A stretch of DNA of 59,445 bases, taken from the NCBI GenBank assembly GCA_002441345.1, contig DJVU01000006.1, positions 1-59,445 of the forward strand, read 5' to 3'. Under the pieces are notes generated by a model. It made no database searches and was not told where the DNA came from. It saw nothing but the letters and a program-made list of their open reading frames with translations. Shown one piece after another: positions 33,971 through 41,558 of the stretch (its first letter is position 1; every line of letters starts with the position of its first letter). The position numbers and the translations under genes were made by a program. This DNA comes from Bacteroidales bacterium UBA6248 (GTDB lineage: Bacteria; Bacteroidota; Bacteroidia; Bacteroidales; Lentimicrobiaceae).

Positions 33971-34554
33971 ATAAAGAAACCCCGGAAGGCTCTGCGGACC
34001 GGGATTATCGTCTTGTTGATCAGGCTCTTGCCGGCGATCAGAAGGCATATTCCGAACTCATGGCACTCTATGAGGATACGGTATATCATGCCATCCTGAA
34101 ACGCGTGGGCGACCCTGTTACAGCCGAAGACCTTACCATAGAAACCTTCGGCAAAGCTTTCCGCAATCTGCACCGCTTCTCGCACGATTTTGCCTTCATC
34201 ACCTGGCTCTACCGCATCGCCATCAACCATTGCATCGACTTCCAGCGTAAGCAGAAAAACGATCCCTGCCTGCGGGATAAAGGATCCGCTCCTCTGCCGC
34301 AGCCAGATGTTGCCGACGAAAAGCCAGATCCCGAGGAAACCTACATCCGGGAACAGCGCCTGCGCCTTATGCGCGATACGGTGGATAAACTGAAACCCCG
34401 CTACCGACGATTAATCGAACTTCGTTACTTCGATGAGTTGTCTTACGAAGAAATCGCCGACACCCTGAACCTCCCGCTGGGTACAGTGAAGGCACAGCTC
34501 TACCGGGCTAAGGACCTTTTGTATCAGATACTCTCCGGCTCACGCGAACTCTGA
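33964..34554 (+). CDS. RNA polymerase sigma factor, ECF/sigma-70 family
   Basis: ECF sigma factors direct RNA polymerase to a small set of promoters. Region 2 is visible (ALAGDQKAYSELMALYEDTVYH, DLTIETFGKAFRNLHRFSHDFAFITWLYRIAINHCIDFQRK). After an acidic linker comes region 4 (LKPRYRRLIELRYFDELSYEEIADTLNLPLGTVKAQLYRAKDLLY). The length of 196 residues is normal. No anti-sigma gene follows; the next gene is on the other strand. Overlap with the glycosyltransferase gene suggests shared expression, perhaps a general Bacteroidota arrangement, but the regulon is unknown. Confidence 0.93.
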   Translation: MVNKETPEGSADRDYRLVDQALAGDQKAYSELMALYEDTVYHAILKRVGDPVTAEDLTIETFGKAFRNLHRFSHDFAFITWLYRIAINHCIDFQRKQKNDPCLRDKGSAPLPQPDVADEKPDPEETYIREQRLRLMRDTVDKLKPRYRRLIELRYFDELSYEEIADTLNLPLGTVKAQLYRAKDLLYQILSGSREL

Positions 34555-34701
34555 TGCCATTACCCGAAAGGGCGAAACCGGTACATCGCAGAATACGGTA
34601 ACGATACGCCGGTTTGCTCTGCACATAAGGGCAAAAGGCAATAAAAATCAGAAATTTTTCAGGCTGACAGTTCACAGCCGGCTCCGGGCAGGTTCCGGAT
34701 T

Positions 34702-35625
34702 TCAGGCCGGTATATTCCTGCGCTGCTTTTCCGTTCTGGCAAGTTCCGACTTCATTTCTTCATAACCCAGTTCTATCAGCTCCTTGGCCCGGTGAAAATC
34801 AAAAGTGTCGGCTATGTTAACCGGAATGTTCAGAAGTATATCCGGAGTCTGCTTTTCCAGCGCATTCAGGGTAAGCTTGTGCTGCATCAGCTCAAACGAA
34901 TTGTGAACAATCGTAAAAATTCCGCTTACCGGGGTGCGTTCCGAGTTCCCGCTGGTCATGCTGTTCCATTTTTTATTGATCAGATGTCTGGCTTTTTCTA
35001 TTACCGACTCCGTCGCAGCTTCGTTCGCTTCTTCCGGAACCGTTTCTTTCTTTGCCGGATTTGCCTTCATTTTGTGCGGGGCATTCACGTTTACGGCTAC
35101 CAGCAGGTTTCCTTCCGGAACAGTAACGTGTTCCATAGGGAGAGGATTCACCACCCCGCCGTCGACCAGCAATGCTCCGTCTTTTGTTACCGGTGTCAGC
35201 ACGCTCGGGATGGCACTGGAAGCACGAATGGCTGTCAGCAGGTCGCCTTCGCGGAACACCACCTCTGTGTGATTGTTGATGTCGGCAGCTACCGCTGCAA
35301 ACGGAATGGGCAGGTCTTCGATGAGGGTGTTGCCGATAAACCGCTTCATTTCTCCGAAGACTTTCTCTCCTTTGATGATACCGGTTTTACTCACCGCCAG
35401 GTCCATCAGCCGGATAACATCCAGACGTGTGAGTCCGTTCATAAATTTCCGGTATTCGTCAAGGCTTCCGCATGCATACATACCCGCAACCAGTGATCCC
35501 ATGGAGGTTCCGGCAATAGCGGTAATCCGGAATCCGGCTTCTTCGAGTGCCTGTATGGCACCAATATGCACAAGTCCGCGGGCGCCACCGCTCGATAATA
35601 CCAGAGATATATTTACAGGTTTCAT
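34702..35625 (-). CDS. Patatin-like phospholipase (RssA/NTE type)
   Basis: Patatin-like proteins hydrolyse lipid esters with a Ser-Asp dyad. The oxyanion loop SSGGARGLVHIGA is at about 11-23, the nucleophile serine lies in GTSMGS at about 40-45, and the aspartate in LLVDGGVVNPLP at about 150-155. The 307-residue protein has no signal peptide or barrel domain, so it is cytoplasmic. It begins one base after the phosphopantetheinyl transferase gene and is the last member of the tightly packed six-gene set. The lipid substrate is unknown. Confidence 0.9.
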   Translation of the reverse strand: MKPVNISLVLSSGGARGLVHIGAIQALEEAGFRITAIAGTSMGSLVAGMYACGSLDEYRKFMNGLTRLDVIRLMDLAVSKTGIIKGEKVFGEMKRFIGNTLIEDLPIPFAAVAADINNHTEVVFREGDLLTAIRASSAIPSVLTPVTKDGALLVDGGVVNPLPMEHVTVPEGNLLVAVNVNAPHKMKANPAKKETVPEEANEAATESVIEKARHLINKKWNSMTSGNSERTPVSGIFTIVHNSFELMQHKLTLNALEKQTPDILLNIPVNIADTFDFHRAKELIELGYEEMKSELARTEKQRRNIPA

Positions 35626-35626
35626 G

Positions 35627-36328
35627 TCAAAATAATAATTCGTTAATATTCAGAATTTTCGGTTCAGCGGCAAAGTCCGGACCGCCGGCACAGGCAGAGA
35701 GCTTGTAGCCTTCGCGGAAAGGCCAGTTTTTAAGATGGAACATACCGGATCCGGAATCCTCTTCAATGCGGAACAGTCCATGGCTTTCGCGTACAACGGT
35801 AAATGTTGAAAGGCTTCGTGTCAGGCCTGTACCTATAGCCTTCAGAAAGCTCTCTTTCAACGTCCATAGGGTGAAGAATATTTCAGCTTTTTCCTGCTCG
35901 TTATTTGCTGAGGCAAGCCAGGCTTTTTCCTTTTCCGAGAAAAACCGGTTTGCCACCCCTTCGGGCACCTTCCGTATACGCTCCACATCTACTCCCACAT
36001 GAAAAGGAGACAGCGCTGCCACCACCCATTCACCCGAATGCGAAATGTTGAAGTGTATGCCCTGTAATCCCCCCGGCTCGGGTTTTCCTTTTTCACCAAT
36101 GGTGAATTCGCGGTCATCAGGGAGTTTTCCGCAAATCCCTTCCAGCAAATGACGCGTTATAACCTCTCCCAGCAGACTCCGCTGCAGATCGCGTACATGA
36201 GCATACCTTCCGAATTTCGGGCGGCATGCGGCAGGAACTTTCTGCAGGAGCTGCTGCTCCGTTTCCCTGAATGTTTCATCGGGAAGAAGCTCAATGCCAT
36301 ATACTTCGGTTCGGTTGAGTGCTTTCAT
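35627..36328 (-). CDS. 4'-phosphopantetheinyl transferase (Sfp type)
   Basis: The enzyme moves the phosphopantetheine arm of CoA onto carrier proteins. The metal and CoA motifs are GVDVERI and FSEKEKAWL, then WTLKESFLKAIGTGLTRSL. FNISHSGEWVVAAL precedes them. The ATG at 36328 gives 233 residues; an in-frame ATG at 36391 would overlap the dipeptidase gene and is less likely. The gene is 4 bases after the dipeptidase stop and one base before the patatin gene. It could serve the fatty acid carrier protein or a specialised carrier; no carrier protein gene is in the window. Confidence 0.93.
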   Translation of the reverse strand: MKALNRTEVYGIELLPDETFRETEQQLLQKVPAACRPKFGRYAHVRDLQRSLLGEVITRHLLEGICGKLPDDREFTIGEKGKPEPGGLQGIHFNISHSGEWVVAALSPFHVGVDVERIRKVPEGVANRFFSEKEKAWLASANNEQEKAEIFFTLWTLKESFLKAIGTGLTRSLSTFTVVRESHGLFRIEEDSGSGMFHLKNWPFREGYKLSACAGGPDFAAEPKILNINELLF

Positions 36329-36332
36329 TTTT

Positions 36333-37595
36333 TTATGCCGAATAACCGCCTTTACGGGATGAAATCTTACGGGCGTATTTCTCCGTTTCACGCATCACCC
36401 TAAGCAGGTTTTTGCTCCAGATCATACGGATCTGCCGGGCGGAATAGCCGCGTTTTACCAGCTCAAGGGTAATATTGCCGAGTTCCGAGGCGTCACTGCA
36501 TCCCTCAACACCGCCGCCGCCGTCGAAATCGGTTCCTATGCCCACATGCCGTATACCGGCCGTTTTCACGATGTGGTCGATGTGGTCGGCAACATCACTT
36601 ACCGTTGCCAGCTTCTGGGGGTATATCTCATCCATGGCGTACCATTCCTTCCGGGCTTTATTCATTTCTTCCTCAGGCAGATCTCTGAAGTTCCCGTACT
36701 TTGCCCTGAGAGCAGCAAAGGCTGAATCACGCTGCGGATTGGGGTCCGGACTTTTCACGTAACTGCTCAGTATACACATCTGTATCACGCCTCCGTCTTC
36801 TGCCAGCGCCCGCAGCATGGTATCGTCCAGGTTACGGGGGTTGTCGCACAGCACCCGTGCACACGAATGCGAAGCGATGACCGGGGTTTTGCTCAATCGT
36901 ACGGCATCGTAAAATGCCTGATCGGAGATGTGCGATACATCCACCATCATTCCCGTCCGGTTCATCTCTGCAATCACGGTCTCACCGAATTTACTGATGC
37001 CGTTATGCTCTGTGCTGTCGGTCGAGGAATCGCAGATGTCGTTGTTGCGGGTGTGGCAAAGGGTAATGTACCGGGCTCCCAGGGAATGGAAATATTCAAC
37101 CTTCGAGGCGTCGGTGCCAATGGGATAGCCGTTTTCCAGGCCAATGTACAGAGCCCGTTTTCCCTGTTTTTTAATTTTCCGGGCATCGTCTGCTTCCAGG
37201 GCAAGGGCCACTTTTTCTGAATGCTGATTAATATTCCTGTCAATGGCTTTGAAGGTCTGAACTGCCTGCTCGTATGCCCTGGCGTTCCCTTTTTCATCGC
37301 GGTCGCCCTGACCGACAAAAACCGCAAAAAATGCTCCGTCCAGACCTCCGGCTTCCATTCCGGGTATGTCCACGCGATTGCGCGGTCGCTTCCCGCGATG
37401 GTCTTCCGCAAAATTGTACGAGGTGTCGGTAAACCACATGGGAGTGTCGTTGTGCGAGTCGATTGTGAGAGCCCGCGCATGTATGCGGGCAGACTTTCGT
37501 TTAAGCTTCGACTCACGGTCATCCCGGGTAAAGCCGCTTGTTGTCAGCAGCAATGCCATGAGAATCAGTAGAGATTGTGTACGTTTTCCTTTCAT
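36333..37595 (-). CDS. Membrane dipeptidase (peptidase family M19)
   Basis: M19 enzymes hydrolyse dipeptides, including D-amino acid ones, with two zinc ions. Motifs are LTIDSHNDTPMW (HxD), GLENGYPIG (bridging glutamate), TLCHTRNND, VIASHSCARVL and HVGIGTDFDGGGGV. A signal peptide is present when translation begins at ATG 37595, so it acts in the periplasm. The frame is open to 37652, but that start would bury the signal. The length is 420 residues. It lies 4 bases before the phosphopantetheinyl transferase gene. A role in taking up or recycling peptides is likely; the exact substrate is open. Confidence 0.92.
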   Translation of the reverse strand: MKGKRTQSLLILMALLLTTSGFTRDDRESKLKRKSARIHARALTIDSHNDTPMWFTDTSYNFAEDHRGKRPRNRVDIPGMEAGGLDGAFFAVFVGQGDRDEKGNARAYEQAVQTFKAIDRNINQHSEKVALALEADDARKIKKQGKRALYIGLENGYPIGTDASKVEYFHSLGARYITLCHTRNNDICDSSTDSTEHNGISKFGETVIAEMNRTGMMVDVSHISDQAFYDAVRLSKTPVIASHSCARVLCDNPRNLDDTMLRALAEDGGVIQMCILSSYVKSPDPNPQRDSAFAALRAKYGNFRDLPEEEMNKARKEWYAMDEIYPQKLATVSDVADHIDHIVKTAGIRHVGIGTDFDGGGGVEGCSDASELGNITLELVKRGYSARQIRMIWSKNLLRVMRETEKYARKISSRKGGYSA

Positions 37596-37701
37596 TGGCA
37601 GTATGGTGATGGTGTGCGTTAAGCAGGAACAGCATCCCGGTTCCGGCCGCAAATTTCTGCTTTTTCCCGTCTGCGACGGTTTTTTTTATCCGCAGGTGCG
37701 A

Positions 37702-38301
37702 TTATCCGGGTTTAACCGCCAGCAGTCGCACTACTTCCGCGTTTCCAAGATGAAGGGGTCCTTCATCCAGATGCACGCAGGCTTCTTCGCTAAAAGTTAT
37801 TTCCAGATCGCTGAAATCGTCTTCCAGCATCACGGCAGTGTAAAGCATTGTGTCCGACTGCGGACCGCCGCTTGTATTGCCTTTCTGTTTCCGGCTGAAG
37901 GCTTCCAGTATCAGCATCCCGCCAGGGCGCAGCATGGAAGCCAGACGGCGGTGTACCTCTGCCCGCTGATCTTCGTGAATGTGGACAAAGATCAGGGCAA
38001 TGGCATCAAACCGGCCATCAACGCTTGCCATCTCTTCCAGGGTGTCGGTGGTGTAACGGATAGCAACTCCCTTTTCTGCAGCCAGCTTCAGCGCCTTCCG
38101 CTGGCCTTCCGAACTTTGGTCAAAGGCATGCACTTCCCAGCCCGTGGCTGCAGCATAAACGGCATTGCGGCCCTCTCCCTCGGCGGGAAGAAGGATACGG
38201 CCAGCCTTCAGCATCCGCAGATGCCCGCCAAACCATCGGTTGGGCTCCGTTCCGTATATGTATTCTTCGGAAGCATAACGTTCATCCCAGTGTTCTTTCA
38301 T
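37702..38301 (-). CDS. Class I SAM-dependent methyltransferase (TehB-like)
   Basis: The product resembles small cytoplasmic methyltransferases of the TehB group. It opens with HWDERYASEEYIYGTEPN and has a motif I region ILLPAEGEGRNAVYAAATGWEVHAFDQS in which the acidic end of the motif binds SAM. FDAIALIFVHI and LASMLRPGGMLILEAFS are the later motifs. The length is 199 residues. It sits 42 bases after the aromatic decarboxylase gene, in the same run. The acceptor is unknown; an amine from the neighbouring decarboxylases is possible but only a guess. Confidence 0.85.
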   Translation of the reverse strand: MKEHWDERYASEEYIYGTEPNRWFGGHLRMLKAGRILLPAEGEGRNAVYAAATGWEVHAFDQSSEGQRKALKLAAEKGVAIRYTTDTLEEMASVDGRFDAIALIFVHIHEDQRAEVHRRLASMLRPGGMLILEAFSRKQKGNTSGGPQSDTMLYTAVMLEDDFSDLEITFSEEACVHLDEGPLHLGNAEVVRLLAVKPG

Positions 38302-38343
38302 CGTTTTCCTCAGCGTAAATTCTTATCTTCAGGTTATTATCGT

Positions 38344-39768
38344 TTAAGTGCTCAATTGTTCAGCGGTTTCCCGGATGAGCGACCAGGCAGCTTCCACATG
38401 ATGGCGTTCCACGTAAGTCTGAGCAATCACCATCCGTAAAGTGTACTTTCCGGCTGTTTTGGTGTGCGTGATGTAAAGTCTGCCCGTTTCGTTGACCTTC
38501 TGTAACAGCTGCTGGTTTATTTGGTTCAGTTTTTCTTCGTTTGCCACGGCCTCGGGATGGTATCTGAAGCAAACCAGGCTGTAGTTTACCGGCGCCAGCA
38601 GCTCAAAGCCCTCCGTACCTTCAATGGTCTCCGACAACCAGCGGGCCAGTTCCATGTGCTTCCGCACTTTTTCGCGCAAACCCTCAACTCCGAAGCTCCG
38701 GATCACAAACCAGAGCTTCAGTGCACGGAATCTCCGCCCGAGCGCCACTCCCCAGTCCCGGTAATCCTTTACCTGTCCCCGGGTTGCCGTTTTCAGATAT
38801 TCCGGCAGTATGCTGAATGTCCGGATCAGTGCCTCCTGGTCCCTGACAAAATAGGCCGAACAGTCGAAATTGGTAAACATCCACTTGTGCGGGTTGAAAA
38901 CGTAGCTGTCGGCATACTTCAATCCGGCTGCCAGATGCCGCATTTCCGGAAGCATCAGCGCCGTTCCCCCGTAAGCGGCATCCACATGAAACCAGAGGCT
39001 GTGCTTATGGCAAATTGCACCTATGGCCTCCAGGGGGTCGTTGGCCGTTGTGCCGGTTGTGCCGAGGGTTCCCACAACACACACCGGTTTCAGCCCGGCT
39101 TTCCGGTCGTCGCCTACGGCCTTCTCCAGCGCCACCACATCCATGGAGCCGTCGGCCTTAACCGCAACTTTTATAAGGTTGTTTTTGCCGTATCCTGCAA
39201 TTTTGGCTGCTTTTTCTATGGACGAATGGGTTTCGGGGGTGCAGTAGATTCTTAGTCCCTGTTCCGCAGCAAATCCGTTATCGTTGACATTCCAGTCCGT
39301 TGCCCGCTCACGCGCGGTAAGAAGGGCTGCAAGGGTGGCGGCAGATGCGGTGTCCTGAATTACTCCGGTCCATTCCTCCGGCAAACCGAATATCTGCTTC
39401 ATCCATTCCATTACCCGCTCTTCCAGCTCCGTGGCAGCCGGCGATGTTTCCCAGATCATTCCCTGTTGAGCAAGCGCCGCCGTAAGCATCTCGGCCAGCA
39501 CCGAAGGGTAACTGCTGTTGGCTGGGAAATAGGCAAAAAACGACGGACTTTGCCAGTGTGTGATGCCGGGCATGAGGATGCGTTCGAAATCGGCCATGAT
39601 GCTGCCCATGGATTCGGAATCTGCCGGAGGCTGCAGCGGAAGTGCATCCAGAATCTCACCCGGCTTTACCTTCGATTTTACGGGATAAGTACTCACCGAT
39701 TCATAATAATCGGCAATGCGGTCGGCCATCCTGTGGGCTTCGGACCTGAATTCTTCAATGTTCATCAT
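38344..39768 (-). CDS. Group II PLP decarboxylase, aromatic amino acid decarboxylase type
   Basis: The enzyme removes the carboxyl group from an amino acid to give an amine. The sequence follows the aromatic L-amino acid decarboxylase pattern: THWQSPSFFAYFPANSSYPS, SPAATELEERVMEWM, TLGTTGTTANDPLEAI, FHVDAAYGG, and the PLP lysine in NPHKWMFTNFDCSAYFV. From ATG 39768 (a second ATG at 39765 is equally possible) it is 474 residues. Its start overlaps the last 14 bases of the upstream decarboxylase gene, implying coupled translation. Substrate (Trp, Tyr, Phe or DOPA) cannot be decided. Confidence 0.9.
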   Translation of the reverse strand: MMNIEEFRSEAHRMADRIADYYESVSTYPVKSKVKPGEILDALPLQPPADSESMGSIMADFERILMPGITHWQSPSFFAYFPANSSYPSVLAEMLTAALAQQGMIWETSPAATELEERVMEWMKQIFGLPEEWTGVIQDTASAATLAALLTARERATDWNVNDNGFAAEQGLRIYCTPETHSSIEKAAKIAGYGKNNLIKVAVKADGSMDVVALEKAVGDDRKAGLKPVCVVGTLGTTGTTANDPLEAIGAICHKHSLWFHVDAAYGGTALMLPEMRHLAAGLKYADSYVFNPHKWMFTNFDCSAYFVRDQEALIRTFSILPEYLKTATRGQVKDYRDWGVALGRRFRALKLWFVIRSFGVEGLREKVRKHMELARWLSETIEGTEGFELLAPVNYSLVCFRYHPEAVANEEKLNQINQQLLQKVNETGRLYITHTKTAGKYTLRMVIAQTYVERHHVEAAWSLIRETAEQLST

Positions 39769-41224
39769 CGCTTGTATAATAATATTTCCCCGCAAGTGCA
39801 TCGCCCGATTTCCTGATTCTGCCAAGCAGGGCTTCGAGGTCGCTGATGCCGGTGAACGGATTCATCAGCGTTACCCTGAGGTAGGTGCATCCGCGCGATC
39901 TGGTTTGTACAATGTAAAAATCGGCTTCATCAATAATCTCTTTACGGATCCCGGCCGTCAGCGCATCGGCATCGCCCCGGAATTCCCGGGGGATATACCT
40001 GAAACACACAATGTTGCCATCTGGCTCAGTGGCCAGCTCGAAGCCGGATTCGCGCTTCAGCATCCCTGCAAGCGTATGCCCCAGATCATAAGTTGTATTG
40101 ATGTAGTCGGTGAAGATACCGTCGCCGTAAAGTTTTATCATTGCGAAAACCTTCACGCCAAGCATCTTTTTGGTACACTCCAGGGTGCGCCCGGCACTGT
40201 CGTACCAGGCTTGCTTTTTTCCGTTCACCAGCAGGTATTCGGCCTTCTGGGCAAAAGTTTCGTAGGAGTGGCTTCCGTTGCGGAAAAGCACTGCCGTGGT
40301 GAGCGCCGGAGCCAGCATCATTTTGTGGAAGTCGATAACTACCGAATCGGCAAGCTCAATGCCCTTTACCAGGTGACTGTATTTTTCGGAAAATGCTGCA
40401 GCCCCGCCATGGGCACCGTCCACGTGAAACCAGAGACCCTCCGCCCGGGCAAAGTTGGCCATTTCATCCAAAGGATCATACGTTCCCGTTGATGTGGTGC
40501 AGGCATTGCCAACAATGGCAATTACCCGGAGACCTTTGTCCCTTGCCTGCTTAAGGGTTTGCGAAAGAGCACCGGTGTCGGCCCTCAAATTGCCGCTGAC
40601 GGGTATCTTCACGATTCCCTTTTCTCCCCATCCCATAATACGGGCCGCACGGGCCACGCTGTAATGCGCTTCTTCCGAAACCATCAGTGCCAGGGGTTTC
40701 GCATCGCGGTTGCCCTCTTCCCAGATATCGTACCCGCACATGGCCTGGCGTGCAGCCAGCAGTCCCGTAAGGTTACCTGCCGATCCCCCCGAGGTAAGAA
40801 CACCTTCCGCCGGTGCGGGAAACCCCATGCGATCTGCCAGCCACCGCAAAACCACCCGCTCGATGGCAGTGGCCGAAGGGCCCATTTCATAAATTGCCAT
40901 TCCGTTGTTAAGCAGAGCCTCAAGCAGCTCGGTGAGTGCCGACAAGGGTGCAGGAGGTACCACCTGATGTCCCATGTAACGCGGATGGTGGATGTGGTTA
41001 GCCTGCGAAATCAGCGTAGCGTAAAATTTCTGAAGATCAAAGTCCGGATTTTTAAGTATCCCCTCCCAGTATTTTTCCATACCGGAAGGCTCCGACGGCG
41101 GTAATACCGGCATTGGGGTCGCTTCCCGGCAATCGCTGAGGTAGGCTGTAAGAAGGTCGACAAGTTTATGCCCCTCACGCCGGAACTCCTCCGGGTCGAA
41201 GGCGTGCTGCAGTAATGCGTTCAT
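39755..41224 (-). CDS. Group II PLP decarboxylase, diaminobutyrate/glutamate-like type
   Basis: This second decarboxylase is only distantly like its neighbour. It has HPRYMGHQVVPPAPLSALTE, a GVLTSGGSAGNLTGLLAAR phosphate-binding region, STGTYDPLDEM, WFHVDGAHGG and the PLP lysine in VVIDFHKMMLAPALTTAVLF. That pattern is closer to the diaminobutyrate/glutamate branch than to the aromatic branch. Starting at ATG 41224 gives 489 residues. It is the first gene of the six-gene minus-strand set and overlaps the aromatic-type gene. A TACTTTTA element at 41243-41250 may be its promoter. The substrate is uncertain. Confidence 0.88.
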   Translation of the reverse strand: MNALLQHAFDPEEFRREGHKLVDLLTAYLSDCREATPMPVLPPSEPSGMEKYWEGILKNPDFDLQKFYATLISQANHIHHPRYMGHQVVPPAPLSALTELLEALLNNGMAIYEMGPSATAIERVVLRWLADRMGFPAPAEGVLTSGGSAGNLTGLLAARQAMCGYDIWEEGNRDAKPLALMVSEEAHYSVARAARIMGWGEKGIVKIPVSGNLRADTGALSQTLKQARDKGLRVIAIVGNACTTSTGTYDPLDEMANFARAEGLWFHVDGAHGGAAAFSEKYSHLVKGIELADSVVIDFHKMMLAPALTTAVLFRNGSHSYETFAQKAEYLLVNGKKQAWYDSAGRTLECTKKMLGVKVFAMIKLYGDGIFTDYINTTYDLGHTLAGMLKRESGFELATEPDGNIVCFRYIPREFRGDADALTAGIRKEIIDEADFYIVQTRSRGCTYLRVTLMNPFTGISDLEALLGRIRKSGDALAGKYYYTSDDEH

Positions 41225-41242
41225 CCGAATTGTTTTGGCATG

Positions 41243-41250
41243 TAAAAGTA
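41243..41250 (-). promoter_or_regulatory. Candidate promoter of the decarboxylase operon
   Basis: TACTTTTA on the minus strand is one base off TAnnTTTG and lies 19 bases before the ATG at 41224, the same distance as consensus sites elsewhere in the window. Confidence 0.35.
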
Positions 41251-41510
41251 GGAAATTCATCCACGCAAAAATCCTTCTCAGAACGGCTGTTGCTGTGCAG
41301 ATATTTGTTCCGGTTCACGCAAAGCTATCGGGCTGTCTTTCGTTTCGCTTTCGCGGATAAGAATCCGAAATGCCCTGATGCCTTGTGTGTTCCTTTCGTC
41401 ATAATGACCCGGTGCACACTGTTTGGTAAATCCTTGCTCCGGAGGCTTTACATGGCAAAGAATATGCGTCGTCCGGGCAATTTCAATCGTTTGCAATCCA
41501 AAATCCTTCT

Positions 41511-41518
41511 TACCTTTG
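41511..41518 (+). promoter_or_regulatory. Promoter -7 element for urocanate hydratase
   Basis: TACCTTTG matches TAnnTTTG, with TTTG 17 bases upstream as a possible -33 element. It makes ATG 41559 a better start than ATG 41532, which would leave almost no leader. Confidence 0.65.
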
Positions 41519-41558
41519 CTGCTCCTTATGCATGTTAAATCTATTGAATCATAATATT

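Noticed and set aside
34792..35496. 234-codon plus-strand frame opposite the patatin gene
   Set aside because: The opposite strand encodes a clear patatin with catalytic motifs; this frame has low-complexity, Cys/Arg-rich content typical of a shadow.
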